A stretch of 7,332 nt of DNA from Planctomycetaceae bacterium (GTDB taxonomy: Bacteria; Planctomycetota; Planctomycetia; Isosphaerales; Isosphaeraceae): assembly GCA_019232645.1 (NCBI GenBank), contig JAFANO010000192.1, forward strand, positions 1-7,332, written 5' to 3'. Every line of letters begins with the position of its first letter. The first letter of the stretch is position 1. The notes beneath the pieces were generated by a model. It was not told the origin of the DNA, made no database searches, and saw only the letters and a program-made list of their open reading frames with translations. Positions 6,724 through 7,332 of the stretch are shown here, piece by piece. The position numbers were made by a program, and so were the translations under genes.

Positions 6724-6996
6724 GAGTTGCTCCCGGAGAGCTTTGCGTCGTGGACGTGGGCCCGCGACGACGGCTCCACGATCCCAAGTTCGACCCCCCG
6801 CGCTCCCCCGGGCCGGGCCCCCCGATCTGCTCCCGAAGGACTCCCAGCGGCTGGAAGGTCGAAAAGGTGAAGGTCGAAAAGGTGTCGTCTTCGCCCCACT
6901 TTGGGACGATCCCTCCAAAGAACCACGGGAAGCGAGCGGACTTTCCGCTGCAACGGATGTCGTGCGCCCGCTGGCCGGGAAAACGAGCGGCTGCGG
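6724..6996. other. Middle of the argB/rpsA divergent region, no gene seen
   Basis: Open frames cross this stretch on both strands but none has a recognisable motif, a sensible ribosome-binding site or balanced composition, so I call none. It holds a C-rich block (6783-6823), a 15-bp tandem duplication (6854-6883) and a small AGCGGA/TCCGCT hairpin with a three-base loop (6935-6949). No known structured RNA (6S, SRP, RNase P, tmRNA) was recognised. Confidence 0.5.
6854..6883. repeat. Perfect 15-bp tandem duplication
   Basis: The unit GAAGGTCGAAAAGGT occurs twice head to tail (6854-6868 and 6869-6883) with no mismatch. It is purine-rich on the plus strand, unlike the flanks. In one plus frame it would read KVEKV twice, but that frame is not considered a gene. 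Confidence 0.9.
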
Positions 6997-7024
6997 TTGT
7001 CTTCGTCGGAAGAAGTCCTATAAT
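6997..7024 (+). promoter_or_regulatory. Strong sigma-70-like promoter upstream of rpsA
   Basis: TTGTCT (6997-7002, four of six to -35) is followed by 16 bases and a perfect TATAAT (7019-7024). Transcription would start near 7031, about 200 bases before the rpsA start codon. A TCTTC/GAAGA inverted repeat (7000-7013) lies between the two boxes. A perfect -10 in such GC-rich sequence is unlikely by chance. Confidence 0.65.
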
Positions 7025-7040
7025 GACTAGTTGCGTCAGC

Positions 7041-7070
7041 CCACTCCTTGCGTGGAGGGGTGGTTTTTTT
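7041..7070 (+). terminator. Intrinsic-terminator-like hairpin with T7
   Basis: CCACTCC (7041-7047) pairs with GGGGTGG (7057-7063) in a seven-pair stem with one G-T wobble and a nine-base loop, followed directly by seven T (7064-7070). This is the clearest intrinsic terminator shape in the window. It begins only about 10 bases after the predicted start of the promoter at 6997-7024, so it may be an attenuator in the rpsA leader, or end a short or upstream RNA. Confidence 0.6.
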
Positions 7071-7105
7071 CCTCGGCTTACTTTATCTTTGCCTAGGGCA
7101 GTCGG

Positions 7106-7130
7106 CGGCCCGCTCGTGCGAGCCGGGCCG
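7106..7130 (+). promoter_or_regulatory. Stem-loop in the rpsA leader
   Basis: CGGCCC-GCTC (7106-7115) pairs with GAGC (7120-7123) and GGGCCG (7125-7130) around a GTGC loop with one bulged C: ten base pairs. No T-run follows, so it is read as a leader structure rather than a terminator. Confidence 0.5.
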
Positions 7131-7185
7131 GGCGAAGGGCCGCGATCGTGACCGGATCGCCCCTTCTCGGCGTCATGCCCGAGAT

Positions 7186-7209
7186 CCCCTCGCCCTCATG
7201 GGCGAGGGG
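7186..7209 (+). promoter_or_regulatory. Perfect 10-bp hairpin 21 bases before the rpsA start
   Basis: CCCCTCGCCC (7186-7195) pairs perfectly with GGGCGAGGGG (7200-7209) around a TCAT loop. A smaller CTCGG/CCGAG stem (7166-7183) adjoins it. The only Shine-Dalgarno-like purine run near the start codon (GAGGGG) is locked in this stem and is too far from the ATG to serve. A role in controlling translation of the next gene is inferred. Confidence 0.55.
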
Positions 7210-7230
7210 TTTGGATCGAAACGGACGAAC

Positions 7231-7332
7231 ATGGTAGATCGCAACCTGCTCCGCGAATTCGACGTCAGCGAAGAGGAATTGACCGCCGTCGTGACCGGCG
7301 ACGGCGGCGACGAGCTCGATCAATTCCTCTCC
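7231..7332 (+). CDS. rpsA: Putative 30S ribosomal protein S1, N-terminal fragment
   Basis: Only 34 codons lie in the window and the frame is open at the right edge. The peptide begins MVDRNLLREFDVSEEELTA and continues with an acidic, Gly-rich stretch (TGDGGDELDQFL). This resembles, from memory, the N-terminus of planctomycete S1 proteins; the S1 RNA-binding repeats would lie beyond the edge, so the call rests on this short match. S1 binds mRNA on the 30S subunit and helps initiation on leaders with weak ribosome-binding sites. The ATG at 7231 is chosen because that match begins there; an in-frame ATG at 7198 would add 11 residues but sits inside a hairpin with no ribosome-binding site. No clear Shine-Dalgarno precedes 7231. 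It is divergent from argB. Any other protein starting this way cannot be excluded. Confidence 0.55.
   Translation, partial: MVDRNLLREFDVSEEELTAVVTGDGGDELDQFLS

Noticed and set aside
6518..7151. Open frames on both strands in the argB/rpsA divergent region
   Set aside because: They overlap promoters and hairpins, have no ribosome-binding site or motif, and the KVEKV and HLFDL runs come from the tandem repeat.
1..7332. Mobile element, CRISPR array, tRNA or rRNA genes
   Set aside because: No transposase or integrase frame, no regularly spaced repeats, no cloverleaf or rRNA core sequence was seen on either strand.

Overview
The window (7,332 bp, GC-rich) reads as bacterial chromosome, most likely from a planctomycete of the Isosphaeraceae type. 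This assignment is an inference from three things: the protein wording of ArgB, ArgD and the N-terminus of the putative ribosomal protein S1, the high GC with sparse promoters, and a planctomycete-like secreted protein of unknown function. No sequence search was run. Nothing indicates a mobile element, prophage, CRISPR array, tRNA or rRNA.

Layout, in transcription order on the minus strand from right to left: argB (N-acetylglutamate kinase, 6540-5614), argD (acetylornithine aminotransferase, 5413-4205), argF (ornithine carbamoyltransferase, 4079-3108), rph (RNase PH, 3040-2330), a secreted protein of unknown function with two SPOR-like segments (2104-905), and rdgB (XTP/dITP pyrophosphatase, 830-132). 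On the plus strand the right edge carries the first 34 codons of a gene read as rpsA (ribosomal protein S1), divergent from argB.

The three arg genes supply non-adjacent steps of arginine synthesis: phosphorylation of N-acetylglutamate, transamination to acetylornithine, and carbamoylation of ornithine. argC, argJ/argE, argG and argH are not in the window. ArgB has the N-terminal helix and C-terminal signature seen in arginine-inhibited kinases, so feedback control at that step is likely. rph and rdgB are RNA-processing and nucleotide-pool housekeeping genes. All six genes point the same way, but the gaps of 67-225 bp, several with hairpins or AT-rich stretches, suggest more than one transcription unit or regulated read-through rather than one tight operon.

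The 690-bp divergent region (6541-7230) is the main non-coding part. Next to argB it has a plausible minus-strand promoter flanked by inverted repeats. In the middle it has a perfect 15-bp tandem duplication and a C-rich block. Next to rpsA it has a plus-strand promoter with a perfect TATAAT, followed almost at once by a hairpin with seven T, then further strong stem-loops up to a start codon lacking a clear Shine-Dalgarno. That structured leader is the best candidate for something regulatory. No clearly new enzyme or defence system was found.
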